Assembly (NCBI RefSeq): GCF_000344155.1 | Contig: NZ_BAOQ01000019.1 | Span: 1 to 64,000, forward strand | Source of the DNA: Gordonia paraffinivorans NBRC 108238 | GTDB taxonomy: Bacteria; Actinomycetota; Actinomycetes; Mycobacteriales; Mycobacteriaceae | DNA: 64,000 nt | Reading direction: 5' to 3' | Shown: one piece after another, positions 46,968 to 56,873 of the stretch | Numbering within the stretch: the stretch's first letter is position 1 | How the letters are laid out: each line of letters begins with the position of its first letter | Made by a program: the position numbers and the translations under genes | Notes under the pieces: model-generated | What the model was told of the DNA's origin: nothing | Seen by the model: only the letters and a program-made list of their open reading frames with translations | The model's database searches: none

Positions 46968-47301
46968 GGTGCTCGGTTCTCTCCCCTGCATGAATCGGCG
47001 CGGCGGCACCGGCGGAACGCAACATCCCCAGCATGCCCGCCGCCCGCCGGGCGAAGAAGACGCGATGGGCTAACGGTGCGATAGCACCTGCCAATGATCG
47101 CCGGCCCGTTCCGCAGCCGACGCGAAATTGCTGCCCGGACGTGCCGCCGGCGAGCCATAGGCAACGCCTCATCGTCCGTGAGCGGGAATCGACTTGTCCG
47201 CCGCCGCTCGCGCGTGGTCGGCTCGGATGGGCCGCAGTGTGTTCCACGCCACGGCGGCGTACGTACCCGAGCCATCCGAACCCATCACTCGAGGAGATCC
47301 C
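46968..47301. other. Divergent intergenic region with palindrome
   Basis: This 334-bp gap separates the dehydrogenase and thiolase-SDR arms. I see no gene in it. It must hold both promoters, though no -35/-10 pair is convincing. At 47075-47088 GGTGC-GATA-GCACC has perfect 5-bp arms and is a candidate regulator site. GAGGAG serves as ribosome site of the thiolase. Confidence 0.5.
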
Positions 47302-48435
47302 ATGCGCGATGCAGTGATCGTCGACGCGGTGCGCGCCCCGATCGGACGCCGCCGCGGAGCCCTGTCCGGAATCCATCCGGCCGACCTGTCCGCCCACGTC
47401 CTCGAGGCACTCGTCGAGCGCACCGGGATCGATCCCGCTGTCGTCGACGACGTCGTCTGGGGATGCGTGAGCCAGACCTCCGAGCAGGCCGGCAACATCG
47501 CCCGCACGGCGATCCTCGCCGCGGGCTGGCCGGAGTCGGTGCCCGGCACCACGGTCACGCGGGCGTGCGGGTCGAGCCAGCAGGCGGTGAGCATGGCTGC
47601 CGCGGCGGTCATCTCGGGCCAGCAGGACATCGTGATCGCCGGCGGCGTGGAGTCGATGAGCCGGGTGCCGATGGGCAGCGCGGCCCCCAACGGCGAGCAT
47701 CAGCCGGCGACCGTCCTCGACCGATACGGCGTCGACCGCTTCAGCCAGGGCCTCGGCGCCGAGGAGATCGCCAAGAAGTGGGGCTTCGACCGCACCCGCC
47801 TCGACGAGTACTCCCTGCGCTCGCACGAACTCGCGGCAGCGGCCACCGATCGCGGCGCCTTCGACGGCCAGCTTGCCCCGATCCCCGGCGTCCTCGAAGG
47901 CGACGAGGGGATCCGGCGTGGCGGCACCCTCGAGACGATGGCCAATCTCAAGCCCGCGTTCGCCGAGGACGGCGTCATCCACGCGGGCAACTCGTCGCAG
48001 ATCTCCGACGGGTCGGGGGCGCTGCTCATCACGACCTCGGAGATCGCGAGGTCGCACGGGTTGTCGCCCATCGCCCGCATCCACACCGCCGTGGTCGCCG
48101 CCGACGACCCGGTGATCATGCTGACCGGCCCGATCCCGTCGACTGCGAAGGCGCTCAAGCGTTCCGGCCTGTCGATCGACGACATCGGCGCCTTCGAGAT
48201 CAACGAGGCCTTCGCGCCGGTGCCGCTGGCGTGGCAGGCGGAGACCGGCGCCGATCTCGATCGCCTCAATCCGCTCGGCGGCGCGATCGCCGTCGGCCAC
48301 CCGCTCGGCGGGTCGGGAGCGATCCTCATGACCCGGCTCGTTCATCACATGCGCGACAACGGGATCCGCTACGGACTGCAGTCGATGTGCGAGGCCGGCG
48401 GCATGGCCAACACCACCATCCTCGAACTCGTCTGA
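47302..48435 (+). CDS. Thiolase (acetyl-CoA acyltransferase)
   Basis: The 377-residue enzyme cleaves 3-ketoacyl-CoA with CoA. Catalytic residues are in ACGSSQQA (nucleophile Cys ~90), NEAFAPV, GHPLGGSG (His) and MCEAGG (second Cys). It resembles steroid/FadA-type actinobacterial thiolases. GAGGAG precedes the ATG. It is 38 bp upstream of an SDR gene in the same direction and divergent from two acyl-CoA dehydrogenases. Confidence 0.92.
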   Translation: MRDAVIVDAVRAPIGRRRGALSGIHPADLSAHVLEALVERTGIDPAVVDDVVWGCVSQTSEQAGNIARTAILAAGWPESVPGTTVTRACGSSQQAVSMAAAAVISGQQDIVIAGGVESMSRVPMGSAAPNGEHQPATVLDRYGVDRFSQGLGAEEIAKKWGFDRTRLDEYSLRSHELAAAATDRGAFDGQLAPIPGVLEGDEGIRRGGTLETMANLKPAFAEDGVIHAGNSSQISDGSGALLITTSEIARSHGLSPIARIHTAVVAADDPVIMLTGPIPSTAKALKRSGLSIDDIGAFEINEAFAPVPLAWQAETGADLDRLNPLGGAIAVGHPLGGSGAILMTRLVHHMRDNGIRYGLQSMCEAGGMANTTILELV

Positions 48436-48473
48436 TCCGGATTCCACCCACGACCGAAAGGGACGACAACCCG

Positions 48474-49238
48474 ATGGAGCTCAAGGGCAAGTCCGTCGCG
48501 ATCACCGGCGGCGCGTCCGGTCTCGGCCTCGCCACCGCCGAGCGCGTCGTCGACTCCGGCGGCCTGGTCACCCTGATCGACCTGCCGACGTCCGACGGCG
48601 CGGCGGTCGCCGAGAAACTCGGCCCGGCGGCGGTGTTCGCCGCGGCCGACATCACCGATGCCGAACAGTTCGCCGCGGCACTCGACGTCGCCGACGAGCG
48701 CGGCGGCCTGCGCGGTCTGGTGCACTGCGCCGGAGCGGGCCGGCGGATGCGCATCCTCGACAAGGACGGCAAGGCCGGCTCGGTGGAGGACTTCGAGTTC
48801 GTCATCAACCTCAACCTGGTCGGGTCGTTCCTGGCGCTGTCGCTGGGCGCCGAGCGCATAGCCCGTCAGGAGCCGATCGACGGCGAGCGGGGCGCGATCG
48901 TCATGACCGCCTCGGTCGCCGCCTTCGAGGGGCAGATCGGGCAGATCAACTACGCGGCGTCCAAGGCCGGCATCGTCGGCATGACGATCGTGGCCGCGCG
49001 CGACCTGGCGAGCAAGCTGATCCGGGTCAACACCATCGCGCCGGGCACCATGGACACGCCGCTGCTCGCGCGCCTGCGTGAGGACGTGCGCGACTCGCTG
49101 GCGGCCAGCATTCCCAACCCGTCGCGGCTGGGACGGCCGGAGGAGTTCGGCCGGTTGGCCGCCGACATCCTGGAGAACACCTACCTCAACGGGGAGACGA
49201 TCCGTCTCGACGGCGCGATCCGGATGGCGCCGCGCTGA
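48474..49238 (+). CDS. SDR, 3-hydroxyacyl-CoA dehydrogenase-like
   Basis: The 254-residue product has the SDR cofactor motif TGGASGLGLA, and the catalytic pair YAASK with an upstream serine in TASVAAF. The overall pattern is close to type-2 3-hydroxyacyl-CoA dehydrogenases (HSD17B10-like), which would make the ketoacyl-CoA cleaved by the preceding thiolase. AAAGGGA precedes the ATG. Confidence 0.88.
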   Translation: MELKGKSVAITGGASGLGLATAERVVDSGGLVTLIDLPTSDGAAVAEKLGPAAVFAAADITDAEQFAAALDVADERGGLRGLVHCAGAGRRMRILDKDGKAGSVEDFEFVINLNLVGSFLALSLGAERIARQEPIDGERGAIVMTASVAAFEGQIGQINYAASKAGIVGMTIVAARDLASKLIRVNTIAPGTMDTPLLARLREDVRDSLAASIPNPSRLGRPEEFGRLAADILENTYLNGETIRLDGAIRMAPR

Positions 49239-49244
49239 CATCGC

Positions 49245-49294
49245 ACGACACGATGGCCCAGGGTCGCGCTCGTCGCGACGCCGGGCCGTGTCGT
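49245..49294. terminator. Nested hairpin between convergent genes
   Basis: Outer arms ACGACAC/GTGTCGT (49245-49251, 49288-49294), middle arms GGCCC/GGGCC and an inner GTCGCG-CTCGT-CGCGAC stem lie between the convergent SDR and dehydrogenase genes; probably a bidirectional terminator. Confidence 0.6.
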
Positions 49295-49304
49295 CGCGGG
49301 TTGC

Positions 49305-50498
49305 TCAGCGCTGCGCGTTCTTCAGTCCCTGCTTGAACAGGTTGCGCCCGATGATCAGTTTCTGGATCTCGCTGGTGCCCTCGTAGAGCCGGAGCAGGCG
49401 GACGTCGCGGTAGATCCGCTCCACCGGGACCTCCCGCATGTAGCCGCTGCCGCCGTGGATCTGGACGGCCAGATCGGCCACCTTGCCGACCATCTCGGTG
49501 CAGAACAGTTTCGCCGCCGACGGCGCGGTGCGGCGATCGGTGTTCTCCACCCAGGCGCGGGCGGCGTCGCGCACCATCGCGCGGCCGGCCATCACCCCGG
49601 TCTGCTGCTCGGCGAGCATCGCCTGGACCAGCTGGAACTCGCCGATCGGTCGTCCGCCCTGGGTGGCGGTGGCCGCCCACGCCACGGACTCGTCGAGCGC
49701 ACGCTGGGCGGTGCCGACCGACAGCGCGGCGATGTGCACGCGGCCGCGGGCCAGCGACAGCATGGCCGCCTGGTAACCGACATCCTCGCTGCCGCCGACG
49801 AGTGCCGAATCCGGTACGCGCACACCGTCGAAGTGGACGTCGGCGGTCCAGGCGCCCTCCTGGCCCATCTTGCGGTCCTTGGCGCCGACGGTGAGGCCGG
49901 GGGAGTCCGCCGGCACCAGGAACACCGCGATGCCGGTGCCGCTCTCGTCGGCCGGGCGGGTCCGGGCGAACACTACGAACAGGTTCGCCAGCGGGGCGTT
50001 GGTGATGAACCGCTTCTCTCCGGTGATGACCCAGTCGTCACCGTCGCGCACGGCCCTGGTGCGCAGGCCTGCGGGGTCGGAGCCCGCGCCGGGCTCGGTC
50101 AACGCGAACGACGCGACCACCTCGCCGGAAGCGATCTCCTCCAGCCAGCGCGACTTCTGCTCGTCGGTCCCGAAGTTCACCAGCACCTGACCGGCGATGC
50201 CGTTGTTGGTGCCGAACATCGAGCGCAACGCGAGCGAGGTGTAGCCGAGTTCCATCGCCAGCTCGACGTCCTGCGCGAGGTCCAGGCCGAGGCCGCCCCA
50301 CTCCTGCGGGATCGCGTAGCCGAAAAGCCCCATGTCCTTGGCGGTCTGGCGGATGTCGTCGGGAATCGCGTCGGTGTCGAGGATCTCCTGCTCGCGCGGC
50401 ACGACGACGCCTCGGACGAATTCGCGGGTCGCCGACAGGATGTCGGCGAAGTCCTCGTCGCTCACCTGGGAGCCGGCTCGCTGGTTCACTCCGGTCAT
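49305..50498 (-). CDS. Acyl-CoA dehydrogenase
   Basis: The 397-residue flavoprotein has FALTEPGAGSDPA, GEKRFITNA, VQIHGGSGYM and the catalytic-base motif YEGTSEIQK. The ATG at 50498 is chosen; upstream in-frame codons run antisense into the SDR gene. It forms one arm of a second divergent module with the SDR and thiolase genes at 50734-52766. Confidence 0.92.
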   Translation of the reverse strand: MTGVNQRAGSQVSDEDFADILSATREFVRGVVVPREQEILDTDAIPDDIRQTAKDMGLFGYAIPQEWGGLGLDLAQDVELAMELGYTSLALRSMFGTNNGIAGQVLVNFGTDEQKSRWLEEIASGEVVASFALTEPGAGSDPAGLRTRAVRDGDDWVITGEKRFITNAPLANLFVVFARTRPADESGTGIAVFLVPADSPGLTVGAKDRKMGQEGAWTADVHFDGVRVPDSALVGGSEDVGYQAAMLSLARGRVHIAALSVGTAQRALDESVAWAATATQGGRPIGEFQLVQAMLAEQQTGVMAGRAMVRDAARAWVENTDRRTAPSAAKLFCTEMVGKVADLAVQIHGGSGYMREVPVERIYRDVRLLRLYEGTSEIQKLIIGRNLFKQGLKNAQR

Positions 50499-50733
50499 GG
50501 TGTCCCACTCTTCCCGTGGGCCGGTGGGCGGTCCAATACGAAAGCGGGATCGCTCCGATAGCCGTTGCGTATGAGACGGCAGGCCCGAGATGCGGCCGGA
50601 GCGGGCTAGATTACAGACATCGCCGCGGGCGCACCCGCCGAGCGACGGCGTGCCGGTCCGCGAGGCGACACCGAGCGAGACGCCACCGAGAGCGCCACGT
50701 CCACCGCGTGAAGTCCACCGAAAGGACCCGAAG

Positions 50734-51492
50734 ATGTCTTCCACCGCCGCGCAGCCGCTGCTCGATGGACGCACCGCCGTCGTGACCGGCGGCGCGCAGG
50801 GCATCGGACTCGAGATCGCCCGCGCCTTCGTCGACGCGGGCGCCCGGGTGGTCCTGGGCGACCTCGACCTCGACGCCGCGCAGGCGGCCGCCGACGGGCT
50901 CGGCGGGCGCGAGGTCGCCCGCGCGGTCAGGTGCGACGTCGTGAAGGCCGACGAGGTCGACGCGCTTCTCGCCGAGGCGGTGGAGGGATTCGGCTCCCTG
51001 GACGTGATGGTCAACAATGCCGGCATCACCCGTGACGCCACCATGCGGAAGATGACCGAGGAGGATTTCGACCTGGTCATCGCCGTCCACCTGAAGGGCA
51101 CCTGGAACGGCACCCGCAAGGCCGCGGCGATCATGCGCGAGGCCAAGCGCGGGGCGATCGTCAACATCTCGTCGCTGTCGGGCAAGGTCGGCATGGTGGG
51201 CCAGACCAACTACTCGGCCGCCAAGGCCGGCATCGTCGGCATGACCAAGGCCGCGGCCAAGGAGATGGCACACCACGGGGTGCGCGTGAACGCCATCCAG
51301 CCCGGCCTCATCCGCTCGGCGATGACCGAGGCCATGCCGCAGAAGGCCTGGGACCAGAAGATGTCGGAGATCCCGATGCAGCGTGCGGGCGAACCCGCCG
51401 AGGTGGCGAGCGTCGCGCTGTTCCTGGCCTCGGACATGTCCTCGTACATGACCGGCACGGTCCTCGAGGTCACGGGCGGCCGCTTCATGTGA
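50734..51492 (+). CDS. SDR, 3-oxoacyl reductase (FabG-like)
   Basis: The 252-residue product has [21 protein letters not shown], a serine in NISSLSG and YSAAK, the full SDR active site. It resembles FabG-type 3-oxoacyl reductases working with CoA or ACP thioesters. AAAGGA lies 9 bases before the ATG. It precedes a thiolase gene by 50 bp and is divergent from an acyl-CoA dehydrogenase, so it probably acts as hydroxyacyl-CoA dehydrogenase in degradation. Confidence 0.9.
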   Translation: MSSTAAQPLLDGRTAVVTGGAQGIGLEIARAFVDAGARVVLGDLDLDAAQAAADGLGGREVARAVRCDVVKADEVDALLAEAVEGFGSLDVMVNNAGITRDATMRKMTEEDFDLVIAVHLKGTWNGTRKAAAIMREAKRGAIVNISSLSGKVGMVGQTNYSAAKAGIVGMTKAAAKEMAHHGVRVNAIQPGLIRSAMTEAMPQKAWDQKMSEIPMQRAGEPAEVASVALFLASDMSSYMTGTVLEVTGGRFM

Positions 51493-51542
51493 ACGGCGAT
51501 CCCAGCCGTCCCATCCGAACAGTCTCTTCCGAAAGGTCAACC

Positions 51543-52766
<1,224 letters not shown>

Positions 52767-52772
52767 CAGACT

Positions 52773-52812
52773 CACCGGGTCCCATCGGCCGACGAGCCGG
52801 TGGGGCCCGGTG
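52773..52812. terminator. Bidirectional terminator hairpin
   Basis: CACCGGG/CCCGGTG outer arms and CCCATCGGC/GCCGGTGGG inner arms (one wobble) form a 16-bp stem between the convergent thiolase and LysR genes. Confidence 0.7.
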
Positions 52813-52853
52813 TTCCAGTCCTCCGTACGCGGCGTCGGCGCCGTCCGGGTGCG

Positions 52854-53738
52854 CTAGTCGGCGGTTGGTCTCGCCTGTCCGCGAATGACTTCCACGAACG
52901 CCTGACCTGCCCGGGACAGCGATGCCGGGTCGAAGGCGATCGCGAACGGTCGGACGAATCTAGGCTCGGTTTCCCGGACCACGACCCGGTCGGCGACCGC
53001 CTCGGCCATCGACCGGTCGACCAGGGTGCCCCCGATCCCGGCCTGCACCATGGGAAGTCGCTCCTCGCGGTGCTCGGAGAGCACGGCGAGGGGCGGGCGT
53101 CGGCCGCCCACGCGCATGGCCTCCTCGAGTTCGTCGCCGACGGAATGGCCGCGCGGCACGAACACCATGGGGACGTCGGGCAGGTCGCCCAGCGGGATGG
53201 GGCCGTCGGGCACCTCGGTGTCCTCGGGATAGACCAGCACGTACTCCTTCTCGCCGAGCACGACGACCTCGAGTCCGTCGCCGGCGATGGGCAGGTGGGC
53301 GACCGCGAACTCGCAGTTGCCGTCTTCGATGGTCTGCGCGGCACGCGTCTCGTCGCGCAGTTCGCCGAGACGCACCGTCACGCGCGGGTAGAGTGCCCGG
53401 AACCGCGCGATGAGGTCCACCACCTCGCCGACGGCGGTCGCGGGGGAGGCGACCAGCTCCAGGTGGCCGGTGAGTTCGTCCTCGTGCGCGGCGAGCAGGT
53501 CGGTGACCGCGTCGACGTCGCGGAGGATCTGCCGGGCCGGGCCGACCATCGTCCGGCCCGCGGCCGACAGCACCATCCCGCGTCCGATCCGGTGGAACAG
53601 CTGCACGCCGAGTTCGCGCTCGAGCGCTCGCAGCGCCTGGGAGACGGTCGGCTGAGCGACTCCGAGAGCCGTTGCCGCACCGCCGATTCCCTGGTTCTCG
53701 ACGACGGCGAGGAAGTACTCGACCTGACGTAGTTCCAC
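52854..53738 (-). CDS. LysR-family regulator
   Basis: The 294-residue product has a LysR winged-helix domain (MELRQVEYFLAVVENQGIGG, then AAATALGVAQPTVSQALRAL) and a two-lobed effector domain from residue ~90. It probably controls nearby acyl-CoA genes. The start codon is GTG at 53736-53738. It follows a second LysR gene by 6 bp; the two are only distantly alike, so they are not a recent duplication. Confidence 0.92.
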   Translation of the reverse strand: MELRQVEYFLAVVENQGIGGAATALGVAQPTVSQALRALERELGVQLFHRIGRGMVLSAAGRTMVGPARQILRDVDAVTDLLAAHEDELTGHLELVASPATAVGEVVDLIARFRALYPRVTVRLGELRDETRAAQTIEDGNCEFAVAHLPIAGDGLEVVVLGEKEYVLVYPEDTEVPDGPIPLGDLPDVPMVFVPRGHSVGDELEEAMRVGGRRPPLAVLSEHREERLPMVQAGIGGTLVDRSMAEAVADRVVVRETEPRFVRPFAIAFDPASLSRAGQAFVEVIRGQARPTAD

Positions 53739-53744
53739 GATCCC

Positions 53745-54644
53745 CTACCAATCCCGGTGTTCCGGTGCGGAGTCGATCCCGGCGTGCGCTCGTGCCGCGG
53801 CGATGAAGGCCACCGCCGCCGGCGAGGGCAGACCCGACCGCAGCACGAGATCCCACGGCCGGCGCAACGGGGGATCGAGGGTCAGATGCCGGGCCCCCGC
53901 GAGTTGCGTCGAGGCCACCGTGCGCGGGAGAACCGTTGCCGCGGTGCCGTGTTCGACGAGGCTCCAGACCGCGGCCGGCATCGCGCAGTCGACGACGACG
54001 TTGCGGGCCTCGTCGTCGACGAGATCGGCGAACAGGGCGGCGGTGTTCTGGTCGCTGTGGTCGATGACGAGTGGGACCGAACGAATGGCGTTGCGCGGCA
54101 CGGTGTCCGGGAGATCGCGCACCAGGTCGCGAGCGGCGGCGACGACGAGCTCCTGCTCGGTGATCGGTATCGCGGTGAAGGTAGCGTGCTCCGCGGAGGA
54201 ATCCATGACGCCGATCTCGGCGTCGCCGGCGCGCAGGGCCGAGAGGACCCCGGCGGGTCCGTCGGCGGCCAGGACGCGCACGGCGAGACGCGGAAACCGC
54301 TCGCGGAAGAGGCGGACGACGTCGACGAGCGGATCGATGCTGAAGGCGGAGTAGGTGACCACGTCGACCCGGCCCGCCTTCAGCTCCCGCACCGCGTCGA
54401 CCTTCTGCTTGGCGCGGTCGACGTCGGCGAGGATGCGCCGGGCGGCATCGTCGAACCTGCGTCCGGCCTCGGTGAGTTCGAGACGACGCCCGGCGCGATC
54501 GAACAGGGTGACACCCAGCCGCTTCTCCAGGGTGCGGATGGCCTGGGACAGCGACGGCTGGGAGATGTAGAGCGACTGTGCGGCCTTCGTGATCCCACCA
54601 TGGTCGACGACCGCGACGAAGTAGGTCACCAGGTGCAGGTCCAC
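53745..54644 (-). CDS. LysR-family regulator
   Basis: The 299-residue product has a LysR DNA-binding domain (HGGITKAAQSLYISQPSLSQ) and effector domain. The GTG at 54642-54644 is chosen, giving a VDLHLVTYF start; it lies 7 bases after a TAGAGT -10, which overlaps the more upstream GTG at 54653. A leaderless mRNA would therefore start at the chosen codon. It is co-oriented with the LysR gene at 52854. Confidence 0.9.
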   Translation of the reverse strand: MDLHLVTYFVAVVDHGGITKAAQSLYISQPSLSQAIRTLEKRLGVTLFDRAGRRLELTEAGRRFDDAARRILADVDRAKQKVDAVRELKAGRVDVVTYSAFSIDPLVDVVRLFRERFPRLAVRVLAADGPAGVLSALRAGDAEIGVMDSSAEHATFTAIPITEQELVVAAARDLVRDLPDTVPRNAIRSVPLVIDHSDQNTAALFADLVDDEARNVVVDCAMPAAVWSLVEHGTAATVLPRTVASTQLAGARHLTLDPPLRRPWDLVLRSGLPSPAAVAFIAAARAHAGIDSAPEHRDW

Positions 54645-54651
54645 ACCGGTC

Positions 54652-54657
54652 ACTCTA
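54652..54657 (-). promoter_or_regulatory. -10 element deciding the LysR start
   Basis: TAGAGT on the minus strand ends 7 bases before the GTG at 54644 and overlaps the alternative GTG at 54653, ruling that one out for a transcript from this promoter. Confidence 0.5.
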
Positions 54658-54723
54658 GTGAGTCACCCACACGGGGAGGAGCGACCCCGCCGCCGGCCTG
54701 TCGGGCGGCGGGGGCGGTGTTGC

Positions 54724-55485
54724 TCAGCGGCCCTTCCACTGGGGCGCGCGCTTCTCGGCGAAGGCGCGGGCGCCTTCCTGCGCGTCTTCCGAGGCGAAGA
54801 CCGGTGTCAGGTACTCCCACTGCTTCTTGATGAGGTCCTTGTCGGTGTAGTTGATCGCCATCGACGTCACCTGCTTGGTGGCCTTGACCGCGAGCGGGCC
54901 GTTGGCGGCGATGGTGGCCGCGAGCTCGCGGGCGCCGTCGAGGGCCTTGCCCGGCTCGGTGACCCGGTTGACCAGTCCGAACTGGTGTGCGCGCTCGGCG
55001 GTCAGCGGATCGCCGGTGAGGGCGAGTTCCATCGCGAGCTGGTAGGGGAGGATCTTCGGCAGGCGCAGCAGGCCTCCGGCCGCGGCGGCCAGGCCGCGCT
55101 TGACCTCCGGGATGCCGAACTTCGAGTTCTCGGCCGCCACGACGAGGTCGGCGGACAGCGCGAGCTCGCAGCCGCCGGCGAGCGCCCAGCCCTCGACCGC
55201 GGCGATCAGCGGCTTGCTCGGCGGGGCCTCGGTGAGACCGCCGAATCCGCGGTCGGGCAGCGACACCTGCTCGCCGCGTGCGAAGGCCTTGAGATCCATG
55301 CCGGCGCAGAAGGTGCCGCCCGCCCCGGTGAGGATGCCGATCGTCAGGTCGTCGCGGCTCTCGAGTTCGTCGATCGCCGCGGCGATGCCCTCGGACACCT
55401 CCAGGTTGACCGCGTTCTTGGCCTCGGGGCGGTTGATGGTGATGACGGCGACGCCGTCGGCGAACTCGGTGAGCACAGCGCTCAT
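54724..55485 (-). CDS. Enoyl-CoA hydratase
   Basis: The 253-residue crotonase hydrates 2-enoyl-CoA. Both catalytic glutamates can be placed, in ALAGGCELAL and GIPEVKRGL, and the oxyanion-hole residues lie around TFCAGMDLKAF. AGGAG lies 8 bases before the ATG. It supplies the step missing from the two dehydrogenase/SDR/thiolase modules upstream. Confidence 0.93.
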   Translation of the reverse strand: MSAVLTEFADGVAVITINRPEAKNAVNLEVSEGIAAAIDELESRDDLTIGILTGAGGTFCAGMDLKAFARGEQVSLPDRGFGGLTEAPPSKPLIAAVEGWALAGGCELALSADLVVAAENSKFGIPEVKRGLAAAAGGLLRLPKILPYQLAMELALTGDPLTAERAHQFGLVNRVTEPGKALDGARELAATIAANGPLAVKATKQVTSMAINYTDKDLIKKQWEYLTPVFASEDAQEGARAFAEKRAPQWKGR

Positions 55486-55572
55486 GGATCACTCTCCTGT
55501 TGTTGCGGGTTGTTTGTTGCGGGGTCGTCGATCCGCAGATCACCGCGGACCGTCGGCGAATGGTCTCGCGGG

Positions 55573-56700
55573 TCAGGTCGAAAGGGCAGGACCGCCTGCG
55601 GCCGGGCGTTCGGCGGCACGGTGTTCGGGCACCGGGGCCGGATACCAGCGCCCCGGCTCGGTCGCCTCGTCGGACAGGCGGCCGGGTTCGGTCGCGGTGA
55701 GGACGCCGCGCTCGCGGAGCACCAGGAGATGAGCGTCGGTCTCGCGCAGGGCGAGACGCTTCATGGTGAGGTTCAGGTCGGCGAACGGGCGCGACCAGGT
55801 GACGGCCTGGGTGATCTCCCACGCCGTCGACCCGGGCCGGGCGACGACGGCCTCGGTGATCTCGGCGAACCGATCCTCATGGTGGGCGAGCATGCCCGTC
55901 ACGCGTGCGCCGAGTCCGCGAAACCGATACTCGTGCGACGGCAGGGCCTCGTGGTCGCGCATCTTCTCGGTGTTCGCCAGCGAGATCAGGTAGTCGGCGA
56001 GCGGAGAGTCGTTCTGCATCGGATTGGTGCCCACGTTCGGGCTGATGCGCGGCAGGAGGTGGTCGCCGGTGAAGATCACGCCCGCGTCGTCGTCGACGAA
56101 GCACAGATGACCAGGCGTGTGGCCGGGTGTCCAGATCGCGCGCAGGTTCCAGCCGTCGACCTCCAGCGGGGCGTCGCCGGTCAGTTCGCGGTCGATGGTG
56201 CGACCGTCCGGCAGCCGCACGAAGTCGATGAAGCCGAGGTCGGCGACGTCGGGCGGGGCTCCGAGGTCGCGGAGTTCGGCACGCGCCGCGTCGAGCTGCC
56301 GCTCGATCTCGTCGTCGGAGTGGTACCGCAGATGGCGGGCGTCGTCGCGGTGCATCCACAGCTCGGCGTCGGTGTGCTCCAGAAGGCGCGGGACGAGCCC
56401 GAAGTGGTCGGGGTGCAGGTGGGTGACGGCGACGGTGTGTACGTCGGTGATGTCGTGGTCGGTGCCGCGGATGCCCGCGACGAGGGCATCCCACGACTCG
56501 TCCGACGGCCAGCCGACGTCGATGAGCGCGAGACCGCCGTCGGGCGTCGCGAGCGCATAGACGAGGACGTAGCGCAGCGGATTGGGGCCCATCGGGACCG
56601 GGATGGACCACAGGCCGGGCCGGACCTCCTCCACCGGCGGGAGGACCTTGTCGGCCCAGGCCTGCTGCTGACGTCGACCGGTCACCTCGATCGCGGTCAT
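55573..56700 (-). CDS. Metallo-beta-lactamase-fold hydrolase
   Basis: The 375-residue product has the zinc motif THLHPDHFG, a TPGHTPGH histidine and a TGDHLL aspartate of the MBL fold, then a helical C-terminal domain of about 100 residues with wHTH-like character. It resembles actinobacterial hydrolases of the RNase Z/glyoxalase II-like group; the substrate is unknown. AGGAGG lies 5 bases before the ATG. A TTGCGCAA palindrome and a hairpin lie just upstream. Confidence 0.87.
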   Translation of the reverse strand: MTAIEVTGRRQQQAWADKVLPPVEEVRPGLWSIPVPMGPNPLRYVLVYALATPDGGLALIDVGWPSDESWDALVAGIRGTDHDITDVHTVAVTHLHPDHFGLVPRLLEHTDAELWMHRDDARHLRYHSDDEIERQLDAARAELRDLGAPPDVADLGFIDFVRLPDGRTIDRELTGDAPLEVDGWNLRAIWTPGHTPGHLCFVDDDAGVIFTGDHLLPRISPNVGTNPMQNDSPLADYLISLANTEKMRDHEALPSHEYRFRGLGARVTGMLAHHEDRFAEITEAVVARPGSTAWEITQAVTWSRPFADLNLTMKRLALRETDAHLLVLRERGVLTATEPGRLSDEATEPGRWYPAPVPEHRAAERPAAGGPALST

Positions 56701-56738
56701 CAGACCTCCTGCGTCCGGCGCGGCACGCGCCCCTCATG

Positions 56739-56750
56739 TGTTGCGCAACA
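56739..56750. promoter_or_regulatory. Palindromic operator candidate
   Basis: TGTTGCGCAACA is a perfect 12-bp palindrome 39 bp before the MBL start. TTGCGCAA cores are typical of MarR- and TetR-type binding sites; no such regulator gene is next to it. Confidence 0.45.
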
Positions 56751-56751
56751 A

Positions 56752-56771
56752 CTCATCCGACCACGGATGAG
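56752..56771 (-). terminator. Hairpin downstream of the ABC-F gene
   Basis: Perfect arms CTCATCCG / CGGATGAG with an ACCA loop. It lies about 100 bp after the ABC-F stop and 52 bp before the MBL start; it may end ABC-F transcription. Confidence 0.45.
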
Positions 56772-56873
56772 GCGGCGCGCTCAATGGGGCCGCGGCTCAG
56801 GGGCCGTGAGGGACAACCTATGGATCGCCAGGTTGCGGGCCGGATCTGCCGGCCGGGGAGAACCGGAGGTTCT

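Noticed and set aside
52854..54644. Recent duplication of two adjacent LysR genes
   Set aside because: They share only the general family pattern, and their DNA-binding helices differ clearly.
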